A DNA stretch of 48,977 bases from Byssothecium circinans (taxonomy: Eukaryota; Ascomycota; Dothideomycetes; Pleosporales; Massarinaceae). Within the stretch, counting starts at the first letter, position 1. Every line of letters begins with the position of its first letter. A program made the translations under genes and the position numbers. This document shows, piece by piece, positions 11,348 through 21,544 of the stretch. The notes beneath the pieces are model-generated. The model did no database searches and was not told the DNA's origin. It worked only from the letters and a program-made list of their open reading frames with translations. The stretch spans positions 642,481 through 691,457 of the forward strand of contig ML976980.1 of NCBI GenBank assembly GCA_010015675.1, read 5' to 3'.

Positions 11348-11771
11348 TAGCGTGCAGCCTAGGTTTAACGCTATCATAGTAAGTGTAAGGTAGGGGGTAA
11401 GAAAAGTTAGAAAACCTTCTAAATAAAGTTATATATATTAGAAACCTATACTTTTTTCTTAGGAGGAAGATAGTATATACTAAATAAAGCTATATATAAG
11501 TTTAAAGTAAGTAAATACCTTTAAAACTAAAGATCTAGCCTAAGAAGAGTAGGATTTTAGAAAAATCTTAACACTGCCTTATAATATAGCTTATATAAGC
11601 TATTTTCTTATACCTAATTATTTATATTACTACTATATATATATATAAAGTTTATTAAAAGAAAAGAAATAAGAACATCTCGCTAAATAAAATATTTAAT
11701 TATATTTTTCTAATTTTAGGAATCTCTGCCTTCCCTACGCTAATTCTCTAATAGGTCTAGGCTGCACGCTA
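11348..11771. repeat. Inner inverted repeat (15 bp, about 425 bp apart)
   Basis: TAGCGTGCAGCCTAG at 11348-11362 is repeated in inverse orientation at 11757-11771 (CTAGGCTGCACGCTA). It lies wholly inside the TIR element 11100-12101 and may mark a smaller element nested in it. No clear target duplication is visible. Confidence 0.45.
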
Positions 11772-12103
11772 AAATTTTAGTGCTAATAGGTGTATTATAT
11801 ATATATATATATAAACTAGCTCTAAAGTTATTATAACTTATTTAGCTAGTTTAGTAGGTGTTTATACGCTATATACTAAAAGTAACCTAGTATTCTCTAA
11901 ACCTATATAGCTTACTAAGCTATTAGAAATCCTAGAATATTTTTTTATAATCCTTTTAGTCTATATTATATATATCTATATTTAAAATTTTAGCTTAATA
12001 GCTTAAGTATTTAAATTGTTGTTAAAGGTTGAATCTTTGATTTTCCGCCAAGCAAATTTTGGCGCGCTCGGTGGTGTGGCGCGCTCGGTGGTGGAATACA
12101 TTA

Positions 12104-12584
12104 TATAAAATATAGTATTATATTTTACACCTATAGGCACTTAGTCTTGCGAGTAGTTTAAAAAGTAAAAAGATCTATATAAGTAGATACTTAGAATATA
12201 TAAGAGAGCTATATTTAAGTAAATTAATATATTTAGCTATTAGTGTAAGATTCTAAGTATAACTACTAAATTAGGTATAAGGCGTGCTAGTTTAAGGTAT
12301 AAGCTAGCTACTAGCTAATAAGATAAGGCTAGCGTCTTAGTAGGAGCTAGCATCTTAATCTATAATATACTACCTTAATAGCTAAATTAATGCTAAACAT
12401 ACTATAAAGTTTATTTAAATGTATATTTAACTAACTATTACTATTAATATAACTTAGCTATCTAAAGCTATATTACTAGATTCCTTAGAACTTATTAATA
12501 CCCTATTATAAAAGAACTAGAATTCCTTTTAAAAAGAATAAGAACTTCTTCTAAACCTATACTAAGTTAAAAATAAACTATTAC
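12104..12584. other. AT-rich sequence between two TIR elements
   Basis: TA-rich sequence with no open frame and no recognisable similarity to the flanking elements. Confidence 0.4.
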
Positions 12585-12586
12585 TA

Positions 12587-14461
12587 ACGTATTCCACTAT
12601 CAAACCGCCCACACCATCAAACCGCTCATGATTCCTTGGCAACACCAACTTACTCAACTACATCATCATTATCGTCCGCATCGCTATCTGAAAATATATA
12701 CTAAGTACTAGCCTCTGACTTAGAAGAACCCTCTTTATTAGCTTGACAAGTTCTCGCGTTATGCCTAGTCTTACCGCAGTTGCCACAGCGCCGAACACCT
12801 AGTTGTCGCGGTTGTCGCACCTCGCCCTCACCCTCCACCCTCGCCCTTTTACGGTTCTGAACTATTCCTGATAGTTTAGAACTGTTCTAGTCTGCTATAG
12901 GACCATACTCCATAGTACTACCCTTCTAAATATACTTGCGCTTGCGTGTTTTACGCTTGGTTATCATCTTAAGTTGCTTTTCAAGGTCTTTAATGCCCGA
13001 CTTCATAAGCGCAGTACTATGCAGCACCAACTTAGCACCTTTGACGAGCTGCGAAAGCCCACCCTGCGCCAGCCCACCCTGCGCCATCCATGGTGATCGA
13101 GTAATAGAATCACGTACAAACTTTGACTAAGAGCCAAATTCGCGTGTATTACTTGGAGTCCTCGATAGCCATGGCGTCTCTGGTGGTGGGGGTCCTAGTG
13201 GGGTGCGTATACGCACATTAAGGCGATTAAGCACCACCTGCGCGTTTAGAGGGACTAGCCCTGTTGCCTTAAAGGCCTTTCAACAGTTCTGAACCGTAAA
13301 TACGCTTGAAAACGCGTCTTTAAAGGCTGGTAGGAACGCTTCCTTATTAATATGAAAGACGCGCTGTTGCGCTAAGCCCTAAACGATCTTAGAGTACTTG
13401 CGCTTGAGCAGCAAGAATAATACCACATCGAGCGGCTAGAGGATGTGTGACGAGTGCGGTGGCATACAGAGCGTAAGGATCTTATTATCTTAACAATAAT
13501 CCTTAAAATCTTGATTTAGGTGGCTTTCATGGCCATCTAAAATTAGCAACTGATAGACGCTAACAGTTCTCGCTTTTATATGCGCGTTAAAGTGCTTCAA
13601 CCACGCGAGACTAAGCTTATTAGTCGTCCATCTATTCTCTAAGACTAAGAGCTTCTAATTACGTAGTATATTAGCTTCCTAGTACTATGAAGAGATGTAG
13701 ACGCGTCCTTTATATATAATAAATAGTAGGGTGAATGTACTATTTAAACATATACTCTAGATATCCGTCACCTACTCTTTATCGCCTAGCTGAACTATTG
13801 TAGGCCTTGCTTACTTCTCTAAGCTAGTAACCACTTTCATAGAGCTAATAACACCTATCTAAAAGCTAGTTTTATTAAAGTTATGTATATCATTATTATG
13901 TACGCCGTACTTTACTTTAGTGTCCCACATAAGCTTAAACCATGCGCCAACCACCTTAGGATCTTCCTATTTTGCCCTCTAACGGTCCTTTAAATAGTTC
14001 TAAACTATTTATAACTATTCTAAATAGTTTATAAACTATACTACCTAGTTAATACCCACGTTCTTACTACCCTACTCGCGCAATAGTTTATTCGCCATAT
14101 CTAATACTTTGCCTAACGTAGGTGCGAATCCTCGTGAATTAAGGTTAAGGATGTATTAGATAAGTGTCTCCTACTTAGTTAGGGACAGGTTTGAACGGTT
14201 TAGTACTATTTCTAGTTAAAAAGGTATTCCTCTAGCGCGTTTAGTAAGGACATGAGGCTTAACGTTAAAGGCTATAGCAGCGCCTTAATAGCTTTTAAAT
14301 TAGCCTCTATTATATGCGTTAAGGGTAAGCTGTAGTCTACCTTCGTGTTGCAGTCGTTCAGACCTTTGTTGTTAAGGCATTTTTGCGTTGAAGATGGAGT
14401 TAGTGTTGCCAAGGAATCATGAGCGGTTTAATAGTGTGGGCGGTTTAATAGTAGAATACGT
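12587..14461 (-). mobile_element. Fot1/pogo-like DNA transposon, copy 2 (uninterrupted)
   Basis: This 1875-bp element is bounded by 64-bp TIRs (12587-12650 and 14398-14461) and flanked by TA (12585-12586 and 14462-14463). It is clearly GC-richer and less mutated than copy 1, so its C positions show what copy 1 lost. The transposase reads on the minus strand. The site homologous to the retrotransposon insertion in copy 1 (13784-13788) is continuous here, which confirms the nesting order. A 15-bp tandem duplication near 13056-13085 is absent from copy 1. Confidence 0.88.
12655..14390 (-). pseudogene. DDE transposase of the Fot1/pogo type with a C-terminal zinc knuckle, degraded
   Basis: The minus-strand translation from about 13550 downwards reads LILDGHESHLNQDFKDYC, CMPPHSSHIL and PLDVVLFLLLKRKYSKIV, the signature of the DDE endonuclease domain of Fot1/pogo transposases. 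About 300 codons later a CCHC knuckle CGNCGKTRHNARTC is intact near 12790-12750, followed by an acidic tail ending in TAA near 12655. Several in-frame TAG/TGA/TAA codons interrupt the frame, for instance after HIL and after KIV. The N-terminal DNA-binding half (about 13800-14390) is less clear. The protein is inferred to be inactive. Confidence 0.75.
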
Positions 14462-14463
14462 TA

Positions 14464-15975
14464 TATACTAACTACTTATATGTCCTAGTAGACTCCTCTA
14501 TTATTACTTACCTTATCTATAAGGTGTATAATTAGGTATTTTCTACCTACTTAAGTACTTAGAAAATATATTAGTTACTAGTCTAGAAATACTACTAGAA
14601 TAATATGTTATCTATATATAAATATTATATTTAAAACTATATAGCCTACTAAAGAGCACATCCTTAATAAACCTAAATTACTAGCAAGATATATCTACTC
14701 TTAATTCCTAAATAACTAATATAGTACTTTTATATAGACTTTAAAGAATTCCCCTATAATAAGGCTAGATATAATTAGATCCTAGTAGTTATTAACTATC
14801 TCTTAAAGTAAGTAGTATCTATTCCTTATTATAAGAATATTAATACTTAAGGTTTACCTTAATTATTTATTTAATAGATTTATTAATTTATCTATACCCC
14901 TTAAATAATTACCTCTAATTATAGACTACAGTTTATATCTAGTTTCTAGTCTAAGTTCTATTTAATTATAGGTATAAAAGTTAAACTTTTTACTATCTAT
15001 TATAAAGAAACTAATAGCTAAACTAAAATTATAAATAAGTATATTAATTAGAGACTAAGGCCTTTTATAAGCTACTACTAAGATAATTAAAGTAAGCTAT
15101 TACTATTAATAAACTATATCTAAAGTACCCTTCTATATTCTACTTTAGGAATCTCCTCTTACTAAGTCCTTTTTAGTTCTAAACTACGTTAGAGCTAGGA
15201 TTAGAAGTCTATAGATTCTAAACCCTAAAAGGATTTTATCTATTAAGATATACTTACTTTAGCTATCTATATGCATAGAGTATAGGAACTAGTAAAGAAG
15301 AATCTTAAAAAAGCCTAAGAATATATATAAACCTAGGTTAGTCTTTACAAATAAGAGGTAGACTAGGAAGTAGGTAATAAAGTATACCTTAATACTATAA
15401 ATTTTATAAACCTTAGACTAAGTAGGAAGTTATCTAATAAGTAGATAGGTCTATTTAAAGTCTTTAAGAAAATAAGATATTCTTACTAGCTTAAACTTCC
15501 CCTAGGCTTATAAATTTATAATATATTTATACTAAATATTCTTTATAAAGATCCCTAGGATTTACTCTTTAGATAAGAGGCTCTAAAACCTATTAGAACT
15601 CTTATTAATAGTATAAAGAAATAGGAAGTAAATAAAATCCTAGTAAGTAAACTAGTTTATTTAGTACTAAAATATTAAGTAAGCTAGATAGGATATAACT
15701 TTAATCTAGTATAGTATTAAGCTTTAAACTTTATAAGAGCTTCCTATAAGCTTAAGGCTTTTTATAATAAGTACTTAAATAAACCTAGACTACTATAGTC
15801 TCTAAATAGATAGTTAAAGGTATAGAAAAAAGAAACTAAAGATATAGATTACTTAGAAGATAATAAGGTACTAGTAGAAATAAATTAACTTTTCTCTACT
15901 ATATATACTCTAAAATACTAAAGAATTAAAAAAGAAAAGAAAAGAAAAAGGAAAAGAAAAGGAAAAATTTAGTAA
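14464..15975 (+). pseudogene. Second Ty3/gypsy relic: integrase region and purine-rich pol end
   Basis: Plus-strand translation gives an integrase-like run: LLARYIYS at about 14680, LDIIRS near 14765, VSIPYYKNINTQGLPQLFIQ at about 14815-14875, YRLQFISSF near 14930-14955, and a later frame through FTAYYKETNSQ-like sequence to about 15300. The part to about 15890 is compatible with a pol C-terminus. A purine run (15925-15970) follows. Stops are TAG or TAA throughout. Its left end is cut by Fot1-like copy 2. It is a different family from the element at 1082-8610. Confidence 0.6.
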
Positions 15976-16059
15976 GTACTAAAAATAAGAATCTTAAGTA
16001 TCTTTAGTAGCGCTAGTAGTAGTACTTTTACTAATTATACTACTAGCTAGTCTACCTTA

Positions 16060-16662
16060 AACCTAAGAGTTTCTAGTTAGTCCTAAGTCCTTTTTATTCT
16101 TATTTTTATTACTACTATTATTTATTCCTAAGTTACTAGTAGTAGGTTAGCCTTAGGTATATTTTAATATATAGGATAGAGTAATCTAAGGCTTAGTAGG
16201 GCCTTTCTTCTTATTACTAGCCTTAATAGGGCTTTGCTTAAATACTATAGTAAGCTAGTTTAGCACCTAGTTTATCTCCTTCTATCTATTAGCTAGGACC
16301 TTTAGTATATTATAAATTACTACTAGAACCTTACGCATTACTATTAGCTTAGTCTTAGCCTTACTAATCTAAGTAATAATAGTAATAATAAGGGTAGTAA
16401 TCTCTACTATAGTCTAAGCTATATTAGATTCTTTACTAGCTATAGCTTAATATAAGGCGCGCCTAGCTTTATAAAGGGCTATAAACTCTTTATAGTAGTA
16501 TAGAGGAATCTATAAAGGCTTACATTAGTACCTAGTCTAAATTAGATTTAAAAAGGATAGTTACTAGGATATAAGCACTCTTCTAAGTAATATAATAGTT
16601 ATATTTCTTACTTTCTTCTTTTATAAAGTAGTAACTAGGCGTTTAGCTTTATAAGAAAGCAT
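16060..16662 (-). pseudogene. Antisense frame downstream of the second gypsy relic (coiled-coil protein relic)
   Basis: A minus-strand frame opens with ATG at 16662 (MLSYKAKRLVTTL) and continues for about 190 codons with protein-like composition, interrupted only by TAA/TAG where CAA or CAG fits. Recognisable parts are PLYYYKEFIALYKARRALY, then a helical stretch with heptad-like spacing (ISKAKTKLIVMRKVL, ILKVLANR), then a Lys/Asn/Ser-rich tail. Its position (after integrase) and strand mirror the antisense frame at 7430-7845 in the other chromovirus. The function is unknown. Confidence 0.5.
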
Positions 16663-16664
16663 AG

Positions 16665-17700
16665 ATAGTACGTAGGTATATAATGTAGTATGCCTTTAGT
16701 AGGGCACTAAGAGGTACTAGGAGTAGTATAGTAGTAAAGAGATTATAGATAGTAAGTAAAGAATTTAGTAAGCTAGAGTAGTATTTTATAATATTACTAA
16801 GAGATCTAGAAAAAAGTTAGTAATAGTACTTATTTAGATAAGATTTAGAACTTATAAAGTAGAATTAATAGTAGAGTAAAGAAGAGAAGGATTAAAAGGC
16901 TAGAATTATTCTCTTTATACTTACTAGCTACCTACTAATATTAGGAATCTTTATGTTTTCCCTTACCTCTATTAAAGTTAAAGGTTATATAAAGTAAATA
17001 AGATCTACTACTAGAACTACTCTAATTTAACTACCCTACTCTCTAAGTAATAGATTTAAATTCTATAATCACCTTAATTATAGAAGGAAATTATAGTTAT
17101 AATATAAAGCTAATTAGAATATAGGAAACTATTATATAAGAATACCTAATTTTAAAGAGAAGGGTAATATAATAGTCCTTACTATATACTCTTCCTTAAT
17201 TTATATCTAAAGCTACTCTACTTCTTCTTAATAGTGTATCTCTAAAACTATTAGCCTAATATCTTTTAGGATAGAGTTTAGATACCTCTAAATTCTTAGC
17301 CTTATCTACCTAATACTAGATTACCCTTAACTTTAGATAGTATATAAGCCCTTTTAGTCTCTAGATAGTTCTATAGTTTTAATTATCCTTTTATAAAAAT
17401 CCTATTAATTAATCCTTTCTTCTTAGTTTATTAATTAGACCTTTTATACCTCTATAATTATTTAGATCTAACCCTAAGCTATACTAAAGCTAGTATTAGT
17501 TAGTATTACTATATTTATCTAAGAAGATTAGGAACTCTAAGATAGTATAGAAAAAGGACTATAGATATATAGAGTTAAGTATATAAGGAATACTAGGTAT
17601 AATAAGTAGTAGCTAAGAATATTAGAGACCTATAAAGCTATTAGAGATTCCTTATAGATTATAAATCCTAGATAGTATACTAGAGTTACTATCCCCTAAA
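16665..17700. other. AT-rich repeat remnant, no recognisable feature
   Basis: TA-rich sequence with short purine and pyrimidine runs and stops in all frames. It lies between the antisense frame and the candidate purine tract at 17721. It may be the untranslated 3' part of the second gypsy element or an unrelated insertion. Confidence 0.35.
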
Positions 17701-17720
17701 AATTTTTTTTTTTTACCTTT

Positions 17721-17745
17721 AAGGGGGGGTATTATAATAGGCTAG
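17721..17745 (+). repeat. Candidate polypurine tract and 3' LTR start of the second gypsy relic
   Basis: The purine tract AAGGGGGGG (17721-17729) is followed by TATTATAATAGG (17730 on), which would derive from a TGTTATAATAGG LTR start by one G->A change. The orientation agrees with the plus-strand integrase relic upstream. I could not find a matching 5' LTR, so the right end of the LTR is not defined. Confidence 0.4.
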
Positions 17746-18339
17746 GCCCTAGTTTCTTAAAGACTACTCTTTAGACTCTAAGTCTTCTAAACTAGCTCTA
17801 GAGTAATCTCTAAGTTCTCTTATATATAGATTTATACTTAGGAGAACTTTCTTTTCTTAATAAATCTATCTATATTCTACTTAGTATCTCTAGCTCCTTA
17901 AGCTTAGCTTCTTATAATTATAGCCTAAAGGCTTAAGTATATTATATTTATTAAGTAAAGTAGTTAACCTTTATATACCCTCTATAGCTACACGTACTAT
18001 TAAAATTAATAGAGGTTAGCTAATTTAATTAAGCTATTATATATAAAGCTATATAGCCTTAATCTATGTATTTAATAGCTTTTAGTTAGTGCAGGAGTAC
18101 GTTAAGCGTAAAAGGCAGCCTTAGTAATAAGCTTAAAGCTAGCTAATAGGCACATTATATAGGCGCGCTACATAGGCTATTACATATAAATTTTAGCTAG
18201 TAATATGCTTTAAGGCTTACTATATACGCTACTTAATAGCTAAATAGGGTTAATCTATCTAGGTAGGTAGAAAAGTAAGTATAAAAAGATTTTCTTAGCA
18301 AAAGTAGTATTAAGCGTAGTAGTGGTGTTGAGCTTAGTA
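17746..18339. other. AT-rich sequence up to the compositional boundary
   Basis: Presumed LTR and other repeat relics. No frame longer than a few dozen codons is plausible. Composition changes sharply to ordinary genic GC content at about 18,350. Confidence 0.4.
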
Positions 18340-18366
18340 GCACTACCAAGCAAAGCGAGGTAGTGC
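18340..18366. other. Perfect 8-bp inverted repeat at the AT-rich/GC boundary
   Basis: GCACTACC (18340-18347) and GGTAGTGC (18359-18366) form a hairpin with an 11-nt loop exactly where the AT-rich block ends. It may be the remaining terminus of a transposon that set the boundary, or chance. Confidence 0.4.
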
Positions 18367-19185
18367 GGGGCGCGAGTAGACTAGCTTCGTCGACATCTGG
18401 AGGGGAGCGGAACCGCGGGACCGATCCCACATCCGCCACTAAATTCCGCTCCCGCTATCATATCACTTGCACAGCCCATGACGTTAGGCAATATTATACG
18501 TATAAAAGCACGGAAGGACGAACTGTGAATAGTAATGCTCGACATTCAATACTCGATACCAATAGGCCACTCCTCCTCCAAGAAAAGCACATGCGCGTAT
18601 CAAATCCAATCCGTGTCACGGAATTTTTGGGGAAAAAAAAAGAGTCCAAACACGTCAAACGTCCCCGCATATGCGTATGCCCTTACGCATTTTCGAAATC
18701 GAATCAAGCAAGCAATCGTGGTTCAATTACTAATGATGAAAACATCCGCAGCCGTCCATCTAACCACATCTCCATTTCGCACCTATCCAGTCCAGCCTTA
18801 CTCAAGCGCAAGCCGAGGGATCATCCATCGCCCTCATGACGGACGACCCGCCTCCTCGACGCGAGTTCGCCGGTACCTTAGATGGCTAGAAAGGGCATCG
18901 TCGACTGATCCCGCTTGGTGACGGCATAAATTCAGTAGAGGCAAGCCAAAAGGCTCGCGCAAGTCAGTAACAATAGTCAAAGGAAAGAGCTAAAACAGGA
19001 AAGAATACAGGGCCTCGAGTGGTGAAGCCGGCTTTAGGAGTGCTGGGCAGCTCGCAGAAGCGGGACCGAGGTAAGATTTAGTCCCGAAGAGGCGCCCGAG
19101 AAGCGATCGGAAAATCAGGTGGTGTAATAGGTGATAGAGTGCGACTTCGTCAGGTCGGATCTGCGTGCAGCAGTAGGCAAAGGCT
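18367..19185. other. Intergenic sequence downstream of the PKA gene
   Basis: GC content is ordinary. Two overlapping plus-strand frames of 158 and 128 codons exist, but their translations are low in hydrophobic cores, overlap each other and resemble no family. I treat them as chance. The part next to 19185 is the likely 3' UTR of the PKA gene. Confidence 0.5.
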
Positions 19186-20740
19186 TTAAAAATCAGGGAA
19201 TAGGTGACCGTGACTGCGACAATGTTTAGCATCCGAAACGCGGTGGGGAAGGAAGAACTCACGGATCATCACCTGTCTGGCCGTATGCCTCAGTCTCTTC
19301 GGGATACTTGTCGAATTGACTGGCATCGCCGACACCTGCGCGGACCGGTGGCACATACGGCGCATCGATATCTTTCTTCTGCAACCGCTCCCATGTCACC
19401 TCTGCAAACCATGGGTGGTTCATCACATCCTTGCTGCCGCCGTGGAGATTGCCGAGCCGTTTCGTCAGATCGGGCGTAATGAGCTTCTGCAGCAGATCTT
19501 GCGCATCGTGGTGGATGTACGGCGGGTATTTTACGCGCCCTTTGAGGATGTTCTCGTAAATTTTCATGGGCGAGCCTCCGTCCCAAAAAGGCGTGAAACC
19601 ACAGAGCATTTCGAAGATGAGAATGCCAAGAGACCACCTGTTCTTGTCAGCGTCGCGTTTGGCGGGGAAGACAAAGAACTCACCAGTCAACCGACTTGTT
19701 GTAGCCCTTTGACGCCACCACCTCGGGCGCCAGGTAGTCAGGCGTGCCGCAGAGCGTCCAGGTGATGTCGGGGACTTCTTTCGCAAACCCGAAGTCGGTG
19801 ATTTTCAGATGTCCGTGTCGGTCTAGCAGCAAGTTTTCGGGTTTCAGATCGCGGTAAATAATGTTCTGCGCGTGCAGGTAATCGAGCGCGAGTGTGACTT
19901 CGGCAGCGTAGAACTTGGCGACCGGATTGGGGAATCGCTGCGTTGTTAGCGGGTCGTCCTGGGTTGTAACGGAGGGAAGCTTACCTGAGACTTGCGCAAC
20001 AAGCTGAAGAGCTCACCGCCTTCGACAAAGTCCATGACCATGTATAGGTTCTTGGAATCCTGAAAAGTGCCCCAAAGCGTGATGAGAAAGGGATGCTTGA
20101 CTTGCTGAAGCATGCGGCGCTCGTCGTTTGTGTGTTCTACTTGCTTCATCTTGACGACCTGGGCCTTTTTGAGCACCTTGACAGCATAGAAGCGCTGGTT
20201 GTGCTTGGACTGGACGAGATGCACTCGTCCAAAGCTCCCTGTGCCGAGCGTGCGCTGGATGGTGAAATCCTGCAACGTGTACTTGCCCTTTGTCGCGCGC
20301 ACCGTGGGCGTCGACTGGGCTTGCGTTACGCCGCCATTGGCCGCTTTGCTCACCTGCTGCTGCTGGCTGGAGTAATTTGAGGACGCCGTGTTTGAGGGGT
20401 GGATCAGGTTCTGTATACTTGGCACGTTGTGCGATGTCTGCTGGTACGGTTCCGGCGACGCTTGCGGGGTAGCATAGGCTTGCTGGGGGAAATTGGACGG
20501 ATTCATTGAATCCGCCGCCTTGTGCGAAGCAGTCGTCGATGCTTGTGTACTCTGTGACGCGGCCTGCTGGTCCTGGTTTGTGGAGGACTTGCTCACGACG
20601 GAGCCGCGCGTGTTCGTCTTCGAGGCTGTTGGGGAGAAGGGAGAAGCGTTTGGGTTGATGGGTGAGGTCGGTGAGTCCAAATCCTTGGAGCCCGTCGAGT
20701 CCTTCGTCCGCTTCTTCTTCAGAAAGCCGAGAGTCGGCAT
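19186..20740 (-). CDS. pkaC1: cAMP-dependent protein kinase (PKA), catalytic subunit
   Basis: Ser/Thr kinase released from the regulatory subunit by cAMP; in filamentous fungi it controls growth, development and often virulence (family knowledge). Exons 20740-19985, 19937-19684, 19637-19263 and 19213-19186 join to 470 aa; introns are 46-49 nt and GT-AG. The start at [11 protein letters not shown] matches the usual fungal PKA start; an upstream in-frame ATG at 20827 is ignored. A Ser/Gln/Pro-rich N-terminus (about 1-150) precedes the kinase domain: glycine loop GTGSFG (166-171), Lys188, YRDLKPEN (280-287), DFG (300-302), activation-loop [10 protein letters not shown] with Thr313 as the expected PDK1 site, APE (322-324). 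The last 28-nt exon supplies the terminal HLFPDF, the FxxF hydrophobic motif that packs on the kinase. I am very sure of the family; the symbol follows common usage. Confidence 0.96.
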
Positions 20741-21544
20741 AGAAGCGGCGGTGGGTGGAATGCGGCCGAGTCCCTGTCGACCTGCTGCAAGCCGCGGGGG
20801 CTCAGGTGCGGAATGCGCGGGCAACAATGGCGGCTATGCACAGAGAGCAGGAGCAATTGAGGGGATTGCGATGGCGGCGGAGGGCATAGACGGGCGGGCG
20901 GGCGTGGGAGGGAGGGTGATGGAGCTGGCGGAAGTTGGAGGGTGAGGGGGCTGGAGTCGGTGTTGGAGCTTGGTGGTGAGTTCGCGGGGCGACACTGCGA
21001 GCAAGGGAAGGCAAGCGCAGGCGCAGGTGCAGATCGGCTACCGCGGTCTAGGATCTGGCCCGGCGACCATGGTCAAAGAACTTAGAACCGCATTTCTCGC
21101 AGCGTAGCGTTTGCGGAAGCATGTGTGCAGGCGGAAACCTCAGGGTTTTGCAATTCCGCGCTGACGCCCACAGGCCCACAGCGGTATATACATGCATTGG
21201 CTGTCTACAATGGCCGGTGAGCGTGTTTGCTTGTGAGACGGTACCGCGTCCTGGGAGAGTCGGAGAGTCGGAGAGTCGGAGAGTCACACGGCGCAGGCGT
21301 CATCCGTACGGCTCAGGAACAAGCACTTGACGCATCGGCCTTATTACTGCTGCTCGCACCTTTACCGGCCCGGCCAGCCCAGACTATCACCGCGCATCAT
21401 TTCCTCTTACTTTCTGCAGCGCCTTGGCTAAAGCAGAGGCATGCACATACTCCGCCCAGACAAAGCTCAGGCAAGGGTTCCGCTCGGCGGGGAACAACAT
21501 TGTCCCACAGACAGACGTGTAATATAGCACAGGGTTAAAATAAT
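20741..21544. promoter_or_regulatory. PKA upstream region and 3' flank of the glycosyltransferase gene
   Basis: The first part holds the 5' UTR and promoter of the minus-strand PKA gene, GC- and CT-rich with no clear TATA box. The rest is the 3' flank of the neighbouring minus-strand gene. A small tandem repeat lies at 21256-21287. No additional gene is seen. Confidence 0.5.
21256..21287. repeat. 8-bp tandem repeat (AGAGTCGG), four units
   Basis: Three perfect AGAGTCGG units and a fourth ending in AC, between the PKA promoter and the 3' end of the next gene. Confidence 0.85.

Larger units (their letters stand above)
11100..12101. mobile_element. TIR element of about 1 kb with TA target duplication, probably non-autonomous
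   Basis: The left end ACGTATTCC at 11100 is preceded by TA (11098-11099); the right end GGAATACAT at 12101 is followed by TA (12102-12103). The subterminal zones are inverted and built of repeated GC-richer units (about GACGGCCAAACCACC on the left, GGCGCGCTCGGTGGT on the right), followed by GCTTGGC..AAAA. The right end matches the fragment at 28-103. The interior is AT-rich with no transposase frame and includes (AT)n runs near 11635 and 11796. The true length is uncertain because of the N gap. Confidence 0.7.

Noticed and set aside
12936..13130. 64-codon plus-strand frame with Cys/Pro-rich end, at first sight a small secreted protein
   Set aside because: It is the antisense shadow of the Fot1-like transposase, including its 15-bp duplication.
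1..18360. Bacterial-type defence island, CRISPR array or giant-virus insertion
   Set aside because: All recognisable pieces are fungal transposons; no regularly spaced repeats or non-transposon genes are seen.
18363..18921. Two overlapping plus-strand frames of 158 and 128 codons between the AT-rich block and the PKA gene
   Set aside because: They overlap in different frames, look random in composition, and show no domain, signal peptide or splice pattern.
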